Made by a program: the position numbers and the translations under genes. Shown in pieces: positions 8,154 through 16,003 of a DNA stretch of 64,000 bases. This DNA is from Candidatus Bathyarchaeota archaeon. Lineage in GTDB: Archaea > Thermoproteota > Bathyarchaeia > Bathyarchaeales > Bathycorpusculaceae. The DNA is taken from the NCBI GenBank assembly GCA_029907545.1, contig JARYLR010000001.1, positions 1 to 64,000 on the forward strand, written 5' to 3'. Within the stretch, counting starts at the first letter, position 1. Every line of letters begins with the position of its first letter. The notes below the pieces were generated by a model that made no database searches, had not been told where the DNA came from, and saw nothing but the letters and a program-made list of their open reading frames with translations.

Positions 8154-9377
8154 CTATTCCACCTTTGTTGAACCCACGATCCCTCTTATTCTTTCTACCG
8201 CCTTAGGAACTACTTCTAGCGCGTAGTTTATGTCTTCTTCTGTGTGGTAACGCGTGACCTTCATTAGGATGCTTCCGTGAGCCTCCTCATGTTTTCTACC
8301 GATCGCCACCAGCACATGACTCGGCTGAAGGAGTCTACGCGTACAGGCGCTTCCACTTGAGACATACACGCCGCTTAGGCTTAGTTCGATTGTTAACGCT
8401 TCCCCCTCGCACTGCATGAAGCTCAGGTTTACGTTATCAGCCACTCTTCGCTCGCCTCTAGGCCCATTCAACCTGACGCGCGGAACCCGCTGGGTTACGC
8501 CATCAATAAGTTTGTCTCGCATTCTCCGCATGCGATTAAGATTCTGCTCGAAATTTTCAAAAGCCAATTCAGAAGCACTTGCAAAGCCGGCGATCAAAGG
8601 CGTATTCTCAACTCCCGGCCAGAGCTTCTGTGTTCCAACCTGCCCTTCCAGAATTCTTTCCACGCTAACTCCTTCCTTCACGTATAGGGCGCCTATTCCT
8701 CTTGGACCTTGAATTTTGTAGCTGCTCACGGTTGCTAGATCTACATTCAGGTCCTGAACGTTAAGTGGTGTCCTGCCGAAGGCGTCTGAGGCGTCTGTAT
8801 GAAAGATCGTTTCAGGATTCTTGTCCTTGACTATTTCCAAGGCTTCTTTAATAGGTTCTATTGTTCCAATTTCGTTGTTGACGCTCGAAAAGCTTGCGAG
8901 AACAGTGCTTTTGTCAACGACTTCTTTAAGATGTTCAAGATTTAAAAAGCCTTCACCGTCTACAGGGATCTTGATAAGGGTGAATCCGTTTCTCTGAATC
9001 ATCTCTGCAACATGCAGCACACTTAGAGGCTCGATTTCTGAAATGACGATTGTTTTCCCCTTGCTTTTCATTATGGAAATGGTGCCAAGTAAAGCCAAAT
9101 TGTTGGCCTCAGTCTCGCCGGGAACAAAATTTACTTCCTCGACTGCACCACATCCTAGACATCCCGCGATTTTATGTGCTGACTCCATTATGGTTTCGAA
9201 GGCTTCCCAGCCGGGTTTGTGAGTGAGTGTGGGATTGCCATACCCCTTCTCTGCATAGTAAGGAAGCATGGCTTCTATGACTTCGGGGGGAACTATGCTG
9301 GAGTTTTCGTGATCTAGGTATACTTCGTGTTTCAGGTTTTCATGCGCTCTAAGCAGTTCTCTAACGTTTTCGACCAT
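8154..9377 (-). CDS. Divergent NifS/IscS-like cysteine desulfurase paralogue
   Basis: A 407-residue class V aminotransferase resembling group I desulfurases (NifS/IscS). The PLP lysine is Lys221 and the flexible-loop cysteine is Cys345 in SSGSACTRR. Several usual active-site residues differ. The histidine before the lysine is Tyr220 (SSYK, not SGHK). The cofactor-stacking histidine of the TEH motif is not seen (SEIEPLS). The glutamine of DATQ is Asp198 (DASD). It opens the operon with the scaffold and SufS. It may be a desulfurase with altered mechanism, or it may make a different thiol or selenium product. Persulfide formation is plausible because the cysteine remains. Confidence 0.8.
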   Translation of the reverse strand: MVENVRELLRAHENLKHEVYLDHENSSIVPPEVIEAMLPYYAEKGYGNPTLTHKPGWEAFETIMESAHKIAGCLGCGAVEEVNFVPGETEANNLALLGTISIMKSKGKTIVISEIEPLSVLHVAEMIQRNGFTLIKIPVDGEGFLNLEHLKEVVDKSTVLASFSSVNNEIGTIEPIKEALEIVKDKNPETIFHTDASDAFGRTPLNVQDLNVDLATVSSYKIQGPRGIGALYVKEGVSVERILEGQVGTQKLWPGVENTPLIAGFASASELAFENFEQNLNRMRRMRDKLIDGVTQRVPRVRLNGPRGERRVADNVNLSFMQCEGEALTIELSLSGVYVSSGSACTRRLLQPSHVLVAIGRKHEEAHGSILMKVTRYHTEEDINYALEVVPKAVERIRGIVGSTKVE

Positions 9378-9530
9378 TCACAAACCAGCTCTTTCCTTGC
9401 CACGGCCATTACTGTCTAGTAGCAGCGTCTAGTAAAAAAACATAACCCAGAAAAAAGAGGCGGTTAATACATAACACTTTAAGCTGCTGGCTTCGTAATT
9501 GCATGTGAAAAGAGCGATGGAAGCATCCAA

Positions 9531-11762
9531 GTGAAGATAGCAGATCTACCCATACCTGAGCCAGTAAAGGAATTGACAGTCAAGTCGGGAATCGTCGAGC
9601 TTTATCCCCCTCAAGAAGAGGCAGCCAAAGCAAAGGTGCTAGAGGGAAGAAACCTTGTCCTAGCAAGTCCAACTGCCTCCGGAAAAACCTTGATTGCCGA
9701 ACTCTGCGCATTAAAACATGTTTTGGAAAAAAATGGCAAAGCAATCTATCTAACACCGCTTAGAGCCTTGGCCAGCGAGAAATTTGACGAGTTTAAGAAA
9801 TACTCCACGGTCAGGAAGGATTATGGCAGGCACATCAGAATAGGCATCAGCAGCGGTGACTATGACAGTACTGACCCTTGGCTTGAGAGATACGACATAA
9901 TTGTGACCACAAACGAAAAAGCAGATTCACTGCTTAGACACCGCGCCAAATGGATGGATGGTATTTCGCTTGTCATCGCTGACGAAGTGCATCTGCTGAA
10001 TGACGCGGAACGCGGTCCAACCCTCGAAGTAGTTCTGGCAAGACTGATGCAGACGAACCCAGATATTCAGGTGCTGGCTTTAAGCGCGACAATAAGCAAT
10101 GTGCAGGAGATTGCTGAGTGGCTCAATGCAGGGTATGTGACGACTGAGTGGAGGCCCATAACATTAAGAGAAGGTGTACTACTGGATGATGAGATTCAGT
10201 ATAAAGATGGGGAAGCAAGAAAAATAGAGAAGAAAATCAGGGATCCAGCAACAAGTCTGGCGTTGAATACTGTTAAAACAGGAGGGCAAGCGCTGGTTTT
10301 TGCATCTACCCGCAAGAGTTCAGTTACACAGGCGAAAAAAATTGCTGGGGAAATGGAGAGCTTGCTCTCGAAGCCCGCAAAAAGAGCCCTGGAAAATGAG
10401 GCTGAGCGAATTCTGGCTTCGGGAGAAAAAACACGAATAAGCGAAACACTCGCAGAAGTTATCAGACACGGCGTAGCATTTCACCACGCAGGCCTAGGTG
10501 GAGCGCACCGCAAAATAATAGAAGATTCGTTTCGCTCAGGAAAAATCAAGGTTCTGACAGCTACTCCGACACTGGCCTTCGGTGTTAACCTTCCAGCCAG
10601 AACGGTGATTATTCAAGATTATAGGAGATATGAACCTGGCTACGGCTATTATCCAATCAGTGTGTTGGAGTACAAGCAGATGGCTGGGAGAGCTGGAAGA
10701 CCGAAATACGATAAGATAGGCGAGGCTGTGCTCGTTGCGAAGACCAATGATGAAGCGGATTACCTTCTTGAAAGCTACATTCTTGCTCGCCCTGAGCGGA
10801 TTTGGTCAAGACTGGCTGTTGAGCGAATATTGCTGGATCATGTGCTGGCAACCATAGCCGCAGATTTCGCTCACACTGAACGAGGTATTCTTGAGTTTTT
10901 TGGCAGGACATTTTACGCCTACCAGTATGACACGCAGTCAATCAGCAACATGATTGCTAAGATACTGAAATATCTCTACGAGAAAGAAATGATTGAGGTT
11001 TTAGGTGAAAGTATCAACGCTACAAGATTTGGAAAGCGAGTAAGTGAGCTTTACATAGATCCTGTCTCGGCAGTGATAATCCGTGAAGCCTTAAGACACA
11101 AAATTGGAAGCCTAACAGACCTAAGTCTTCTGCACCTTATCTCCACCACGCCAGACATGGGACCGGCATTGAGACCCTACTCAAGCGAAACAGACGAGAT
11201 TGCTGTCTTCATGGAGCAACATAAAGAAGAATTTCTTGTAAATATTCCAAGCGAGTGGGAAGACAGAATAAGCTATGAAGAATTTTTAGGCAGTGTAAAA
11301 GCCACCATTGTCCTGAAAGCTTGGATAGAGGAAACAAGAGAAGACGAACTTGTAGGGCGCTACGGTGTGCAGCCTGGAGACCTCTACAGGGCTATAGAAA
11401 ATGCCAGATGGCTACTTCATTCCACCCATGACCTAGCCATACTTTTCGGTAACAAACCAGTCTCTCTTCTGGCTTTTGAGTTGGAGGAAAGGGTAGCCAA
11501 AGGAGTTCAGAAGGAACTGCTGCCTATAGTCAAGCTTGAGGGAGTCGGCAGATCAAGAGGGCGCGTGCTGTATAACGCAGGATACAGAAGCATTGAAGAC
11601 ATCAAGCATGCTCCTATAGAGGCACTAACAAATCTACCGTTGATAGGGCCTCGGGTGGCGAAGAAGATAAAGGAGCAGGTAGGTGGCTTTGTGAAGAAGG
11701 AAAAGTGGGAAAAACTCGATCGCGGAGAAGAGTGGAAACAGAAAGCGTTGACCGAATACTAA
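9531..11762 (+). CDS. hel308: Hel308-type ATP-dependent DNA helicase
   Basis: A superfamily 2 Ski2-like 3'-5' DNA helicase that acts at stalled replication forks. Length is 743 residues. Motif I is ASPTASGKT (Lys52), motif II is DEVH (151-154), and motif VI is QMAGRAGRPKYD near residue 383. The C-terminus has a helix-hairpin-helix (IEALTNLPLIGPRVAKKIKEQ) typical of Hel308 domain V. The start is a GTG. The stop overlaps that of the convergent purB gene by four bases (11759-11762). Confidence 0.93.
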   Translation: MKIADLPIPEPVKELTVKSGIVELYPPQEEAAKAKVLEGRNLVLASPTASGKTLIAELCALKHVLEKNGKAIYLTPLRALASEKFDEFKKYSTVRKDYGRHIRIGISSGDYDSTDPWLERYDIIVTTNEKADSLLRHRAKWMDGISLVIADEVHLLNDAERGPTLEVVLARLMQTNPDIQVLALSATISNVQEIAEWLNAGYVTTEWRPITLREGVLLDDEIQYKDGEARKIEKKIRDPATSLALNTVKTGGQALVFASTRKSSVTQAKKIAGEMESLLSKPAKRALENEAERILASGEKTRISETLAEVIRHGVAFHHAGLGGAHRKIIEDSFRSGKIKVLTATPTLAFGVNLPARTVIIQDYRRYEPGYGYYPISVLEYKQMAGRAGRPKYDKIGEAVLVAKTNDEADYLLESYILARPERIWSRLAVERILLDHVLATIAADFAHTERGILEFFGRTFYAYQYDTQSISNMIAKILKYLYEKEMIEVLGESINATRFGKRVSELYIDPVSAVIIREALRHKIGSLTDLSLLHLISTTPDMGPALRPYSSETDEIAVFMEQHKEEFLVNIPSEWEDRISYEEFLGSVKATIVLKAWIEETREDELVGRYGVQPGDLYRAIENARWLLHSTHDLAILFGNKPVSLLAFELEERVAKGVQKELLPIVKLEGVGRSRGRVLYNAGYRSIEDIKHAPIEALTNLPLIGPRVAKKIKEQVGGFVKKEKWEKLDRGEEWKQKALTEY

Positions 11763-13132
11763 GCCAGTCCACGCTCTTTTCTTTCTTTCTTCGTTTTCTC
11801 AATTAAACGCTCTATCTGTTTTTCGGCAGTTCCAAGATAGTTCCTCGGATCCAAAGCGTCATCGATTTCCTTTTCGCTTAACATTTTCCGGATGTAAGCT
11901 TCCTCGAGAAGAATTTTCTTGAAAGACTTTTTTTCCGCTATGCTTTTCAGAGCAAGCTTTCTAAGAAGTTCATGCGCTTCCTGTCGATTCATGCCTTTCC
12001 TTGTCAGCGCCACCATAACTGACTCAGACATGTTGCGTCCATCAGCGATCTTCAGGTTTTCCAGCATGCGCTTTTCATCAACACGAATGTTCACTACGAT
12101 ATTATTCATAAGGTAAAGCATGTAGTCAGCCAGTATACATGCCTCAGGAATTATGAATCTCTCTACCGAAGACTGAGTTAAGTCACGCTCATGCCAAGTC
12201 ACAATGTTCTCCAGTGCTGGAACAACGAGACTTCTCATGATTCTAGCTATTCCGCAGATGCGCTCACATATTTCGGGGTTCTGCTTGTGAGGCATTGTTG
12301 AACTGCCAACCTGTTTCTCCACATCAAACGCTTCAAAGAGCTCCCCGATTTCGGGTCTTTGAAGTTCACGGATTTCGGTTGCAAAATTATCCAGAGAAGA
12401 CGCAATAGCTGCCAAGACGCATATTGCTTCTGCATGTCGATCTCGCTGCACAATCTGTGTTGACACCTCGGCTATGCCGAGTCCAAGACGCTGCATGACA
12501 AGTTCCTGAATTTTTTCAGCATGTTCGCCTAAGCCAGCTTGAGTGCCAACTGCGCCGCTCATTTTCCCCGTCAGAACCCTGTCCTTGCACTGCCGAAGCC
12601 TCTGAATATGCCTAGAAATCTCGCGCATCCAAACTACGAACTTGAAGCCTAACGTTATTGGCAACGCGTGCTGTCCGTGAGTTCTTCCAGTCATCAACGT
12701 CTTTTTATAAGCTAAAGCCCTTTCCATCAAGATTTTCTCGAGATCGTCTAGTTTGCATCCGATAAGCTGCAAGGCATCCTTGATCTGTAGAGCATTTGCA
12801 GTGTCCACAATATCGTAGCTTGTTGCTCCTAGATGGACGTAGGCTCCGCTGGAGCCGCATGCTTCTGCTAGAGCTCTTACAAGAGAGGCGACATCGTGTT
12901 TTACTTCTTTTTCGATTTCTTTTATTCGGCTTAACTTAACATGTTTCAACGAAGCCGTGGCGGCTATCTTTTCAGCATCTTTACGCGGAATGTTTCCTAC
13001 TTCAGCATGTGCCCATGCAAGCGCGGCCTCAACATCAAGCATCTTCTGAACCCGCGTTTCCTCCTCGAAAATGTTCTTCATTTCATATGTCCCATAGCGT
13101 CCTGTTTCGATTGGGAGAATCGGCAAGTGCAC
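11759..13132 (-). CDS. purB: Adenylosuccinate lyase
   Basis: Fumarase/aspartase superfamily enzyme that cleaves SAICAR and adenylosuccinate, releasing fumarate, in purine synthesis. The 457-residue protein starts at a GTG; this start keeps the PIETGRYGTYEM segment that matches the usual family N-terminus. The signature loop GSSTMPHKQNPEICERI is intact and contains the flexible catalytic serine. It is separated from the other purine genes of the window, which lie 10-20 kb away, and stands alone as a convergent partner of hel308. Confidence 0.92.
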   Translation of the reverse strand: MHLPILPIETGRYGTYEMKNIFEEETRVQKMLDVEAALAWAHAEVGNIPRKDAEKIAATASLKHVKLSRIKEIEKEVKHDVASLVRALAEACGSSGAYVHLGATSYDIVDTANALQIKDALQLIGCKLDDLEKILMERALAYKKTLMTGRTHGQHALPITLGFKFVVWMREISRHIQRLRQCKDRVLTGKMSGAVGTQAGLGEHAEKIQELVMQRLGLGIAEVSTQIVQRDRHAEAICVLAAIASSLDNFATEIRELQRPEIGELFEAFDVEKQVGSSTMPHKQNPEICERICGIARIMRSLVVPALENIVTWHERDLTQSSVERFIIPEACILADYMLYLMNNIVVNIRVDEKRMLENLKIADGRNMSESVMVALTRKGMNRQEAHELLRKLALKSIAEKKSFKKILLEEAYIRKMLSEKEIDDALDPRNYLGTAEKQIERLIEKTKKERKERGLA

Positions 13133-13162
13133 TTTCCCTCACAGAGAAGATTAAGAGTGATT

Positions 13163-13176
13163 AAGCATTAATGCTT
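13163..13176. promoter_or_regulatory. 14-bp perfect palindrome between divergent purB and asparagine-synthetase-like genes
   Basis: AAGCATTAATGCTT is identical to its own reverse complement and lies in the 84-base gap between two divergent genes, about 30 bases before the purB start and 40 bases before the other. It is AT-rich in the centre and could be an operator or part of a bidirectional promoter. No regulator is identified. Confidence 0.35.
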
Positions 13177-13216
13177 TACCAAACACACAAAAGCTCAAAG
13201 CAAAAAGGTTTCTTGC

Positions 13217-14680
13217 ATGGGAACAATTGTTGCAGTCATAGACAAGAAAGGCGAAGACGCCACGAATGCCGCAGTGACGATGCTTAAATCATTAAGCGCC
13301 AAGACGGAAATCTGCAAGCTAGCTACACCGGCTGTCACAAGAATCGAAAAGTCTCTCGAGTCGCTAGAAAGCGAAAGCATGAACTCTTCAATACTGATCG
13401 GGCAGATTCTGTGCACGACTCGTTCTGATACTGTGACAAAATGCGTGCAACCTGAAACTAGTTTCATTTTTGAAGGACAAGTATATTCTGAAACGAAAGC
13501 CTCTTGCGACACTCTCATAACGAAAGAACGAAGGGACGAAAAAAAAGCAGCAGAATTCATGAAACAGGCAGATGGCGACTTTGCCTTCATCTTCGCAACC
13601 TCAGATCGCCTTGTCGCAGGACGAGCCCCAATTGGTGTATGCCCGCTGTATTATGGGGAAAACGCGTTTTTTGCCGCATTAGCTTCTGAGCGCAAGGCAT
13701 TATGGAAGATTGGAGTGAAGGAAACAGCCTCGTTTCCGCCTGGACATGTGGCGTCTGTTAGCAGAGAAGGATTCTGCTTTAAACCTGTTAAAACGCTTGC
13801 CTGTCAACCCAAGATGAAAACGACTCACTTAAGAATGGCGGCGATGGCGTTGCAGGCATTGTTGCAGAAGTCGGTTTGTGAAAGAGTGAAAGACCTTAAA
13901 GAGGTAGCGGTGGCATTTTCCGGCGGGTTGGACAGCAGTGTTGTCGCGTGGCTAGCCAAGAACTCTAAGGTGGCCGTTTTTCTTATGCATGTAAGTTTAA
14001 GAAAACAGCCGGAGACGCAGTATGCAAAGCAGGCTGCAGAAGCACTTGGGCTGTCATTAAATGTTCACGAGTACAGTGAAGAGGATTTGGAAAGGGTGTT
14101 GCCGGATGTTTTGTGGGCGATTGAGACGGCGGATCCGCTTGCTGTAAGCATCGGCATTCCGATGTATTGGGCTGCAGAAAAGGCTGTAAGCATGGATTGC
14201 GAGGTTGTGTTGGCTGGTCAAGGTGCTGACGAGCTTTTCGGAGGCTACAAGCGGTATGTGGATTGCTACATACGTCATGGAAGCAGGGAGACGCAGAGAA
14301 TGATCACTAACGATATTCTTAGATTGCATGAAACCAACATAGAAAGAGACCGGAAAATTTGTGATACTCACGGAGTGGAGCTACGCTTGCCCTTTGCAGC
14401 GTATAATGTAGCGAGATTTGCACTAGATTTACCTTTGAAACTGAAAATCGAGCCTAGAACTCTAACTAGAAAGTTTATCTTGAAAAAAACAGCCGCAAAC
14501 ATGGGGCTTCCGCAAATGATAGTGGAAAAGCCGAAAAAGGCGATGCAATATGCTACCGGAACAACTGCGGCACTGAAGAAAATGGCTCAGAAGAAAGGAA
14601 CACCTTTGAAAGATTATTTGCTAGAAATATTCCAGAAGATCTTCGAAAGAGAAGATAAAACATGCACAAAACAGCAGTAG
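13217..14680 (+). CDS. Asparagine-synthetase-like protein lacking the glutaminase cysteine
   Basis: A two-domain protein of 487 residues shaped like AsnB: an N-terminal Ntn/glutaminase-like domain (about 1-190) and a C-terminal ATP-pyrophosphatase domain. The PP-loop FSGGLDSS lies at about 232-239, and QGADELFGGYKRY follows near 335, as in asparagine synthetase B. AsnB proteins begin Met-Cys-Gly because Cys2 is the glutaminase nucleophile; this one begins Met-Gly-Thr-Ile, and no upstream start supplies a cysteine at the right place. It may therefore use free ammonia or another amine, or modify another acid. Its end overlaps the deacetylase gene by 19 bases, so the two are likely co-transcribed. 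Confidence 0.8.
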   Translation: MGTIVAVIDKKGEDATNAAVTMLKSLSAKTEICKLATPAVTRIEKSLESLESESMNSSILIGQILCTTRSDTVTKCVQPETSFIFEGQVYSETKASCDTLITKERRDEKKAAEFMKQADGDFAFIFATSDRLVAGRAPIGVCPLYYGENAFFAALASERKALWKIGVKETASFPPGHVASVSREGFCFKPVKTLACQPKMKTTHLRMAAMALQALLQKSVCERVKDLKEVAVAFSGGLDSSVVAWLAKNSKVAVFLMHVSLRKQPETQYAKQAAEALGLSLNVHEYSEEDLERVLPDVLWAIETADPLAVSIGIPMYWAAEKAVSMDCEVVLAGQGADELFGGYKRYVDCYIRHGSRETQRMITNDILRLHETNIERDRKICDTHGVELRLPFAAYNVARFALDLPLKLKIEPRTLTRKFILKKTAANMGLPQMIVEKPKKAMQYATGTTAALKKMAQKKGTPLKDYLLEIFQKIFEREDKTCTKQQ

Positions 14681-15723
14681 TTTTCTCTCCAATCTATTAC
14701 CGGCATGACCCAGGCAAGAGCCATCCGGAATCGGCAAGACGTTTGCACGCAATCGTTAGAGAGCTTAAAAAAGGAGAAGTTACCGCTCAAAAAAACTGGA
14801 AAATTGTGAAGCCGGAGAATGCATCAATAGACGATGTTGAACTTGTGCATGGCATTGAGTATATCAGGCTGGTAGAGGCTGTTTGCCGCTCTGGCGGAGG
14901 ACTTTTGGACTTGGAAGACACCATTGTCTCGCCTGAGAGCTATAGAGTTGCGCTACATGCTGTTGGAGGAGCATTAAAGGCAGTTAAACTTGTCTTGAAA
15001 GGTTATTTCCAAAACGCGTTCGCCCTTGTTCGCCCACCAGGTCATCATGCCTCGAAATACCGTGCGTGCGGTTTCTGCCTTTTTAACAATGTAGCCATAG
15101 TAGCCAAATACTTGATTGAGAAATGCAAAGTCGAGCGCGTGCTGATATTGGATGTCGATGCACACCACGGGAATGGAACACAGGAAATCTTCTTTGATAC
15201 GAACAAGGTTCTATATGTCAGTCTTCATGAAGATCCCTATGGGTTTCCGGGAACAGGATTTGCCGGAGAAGTTGGCGAGGGCGAAGGTGAAGGCTACAAT
15301 GTTAACGTTCCTTTGCCATTTATGACGGCTGATGACATGTATCTGAGAGCGATGAAGGAAATTGTTGAGCCCATAGTGCTTCAATATGATCCTCAGTTTG
15401 TTTTGGTTTCCGCGGGCTTTGATGGACACCTTTCTGACCCTGTGGGAAATCTTTCCTTGTCTGAATCCTGCTATCAGAAAGTTTTTGGGTCTATCGTTGA
15501 TTTAGCATCGAAAACGGCTTGTGATAGGCTTGTTTCGGTTCTTGAAGGAGGGTATAACGTCAGGTTTCTCGGAAAAAATGCTGCTATAGCTCTCGCGGTG
15601 ATGAGTAGCACTTCTTGCAAAATACATTCGAAGTTTAGGAAGTCAAGTCGCGGTGTGAGAAAGCGGGGTGAAAAAGTGATAGAGGAGGTAAGGAAGCTTC
15701 ATAAGAAGTATTGGGATCTATAG
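14662..15723 (+). CDS. Histone-deacetylase-family (AcuC-like) amidohydrolase
   Basis: A 353-residue arginase/deacetylase-fold zinc enzyme of the HDAC family. The metal site is visible: DVDAHHGNGTQ (about 165-175) supplies the Asp and His ligands, and SAGFDGH (about 250-256) supplies the second Asp. The catalytic His pair is in PPGHHAS (about 125-131). Family members remove acetyl groups from lysines, polyamines or acetoin-metabolism proteins. Archaeal substrates are mostly unknown; Alba-like chromatin or metabolic enzymes are possible. The tight overlap with the asparagine-synthetase-like gene could mean a shared amide-related pathway. Confidence 0.88.
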   Translation: MHKTAVVFSPIYYRHDPGKSHPESARRLHAIVRELKKGEVTAQKNWKIVKPENASIDDVELVHGIEYIRLVEAVCRSGGGLLDLEDTIVSPESYRVALHAVGGALKAVKLVLKGYFQNAFALVRPPGHHASKYRACGFCLFNNVAIVAKYLIEKCKVERVLILDVDAHHGNGTQEIFFDTNKVLYVSLHEDPYGFPGTGFAGEVGEGEGEGYNVNVPLPFMTADDMYLRAMKEIVEPIVLQYDPQFVLVSAGFDGHLSDPVGNLSLSESCYQKVFGSIVDLASKTACDRLVSVLEGGYNVRFLGKNAAIALAVMSSTSCKIHSKFRKSSRGVRKRGEKVIEEVRKLHKKYWDL

Positions 15724-15758
15724 GCGGCGCTGTTTGCCGAGTTGCCAAGTGTTATCTG

Positions 15759-15947
15759 CTATTCGATTACTTGAATTGCAGCTTCGGGGCATTGGACTTC
15801 GCATGCTCTGCAGACCAGACATTCTTCAGGTTTTACAGGAACCGATTTCCCGTCTTTGATCTCGTAAACACCCACTGGGCATGTTTCAACACATGTGCTA
15901 CATCCAGTGCATTTTTCGTTGTTAACAAGGATCTTCACCATTTCCAT
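15759..15947 (-). CDS. Dicluster 4Fe-4S ferredoxin
   Basis: A 62-residue bacterial-type ferredoxin with two classical motifs, CTGCSTCVETCP and CLVCRACEVQCP, each ligating one [4Fe-4S] cluster. It probably carries low-potential electrons in the cytoplasm. The KorABC oxidoreductase in this window has no delta/ferredoxin subunit in its operon, so this small ferredoxin is one candidate electron acceptor. It lies just downstream of the ribophorin-like gene on the same strand. Confidence 0.9.
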   Translation of the reverse strand: MEMVKILVNNEKCTGCSTCVETCPVGVYEIKDGKSVPVKPEECLVCRACEVQCPEAAIQVIE

Positions 15948-16003
15948 CCCTCTTAGATTTTCATGGGATTGATGCAGGCAGAATAAAAGGATTTAGGTTA
16001 GGT

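Noticed and set aside
13205-13219. A missed upstream start giving the asparagine-synthetase-like protein its cysteine
   Set aside because: The codon before the ATG is TGC, but there is no start codon just upstream in that frame, and the cysteine would not be followed by the Gly-Ile of AsnB.
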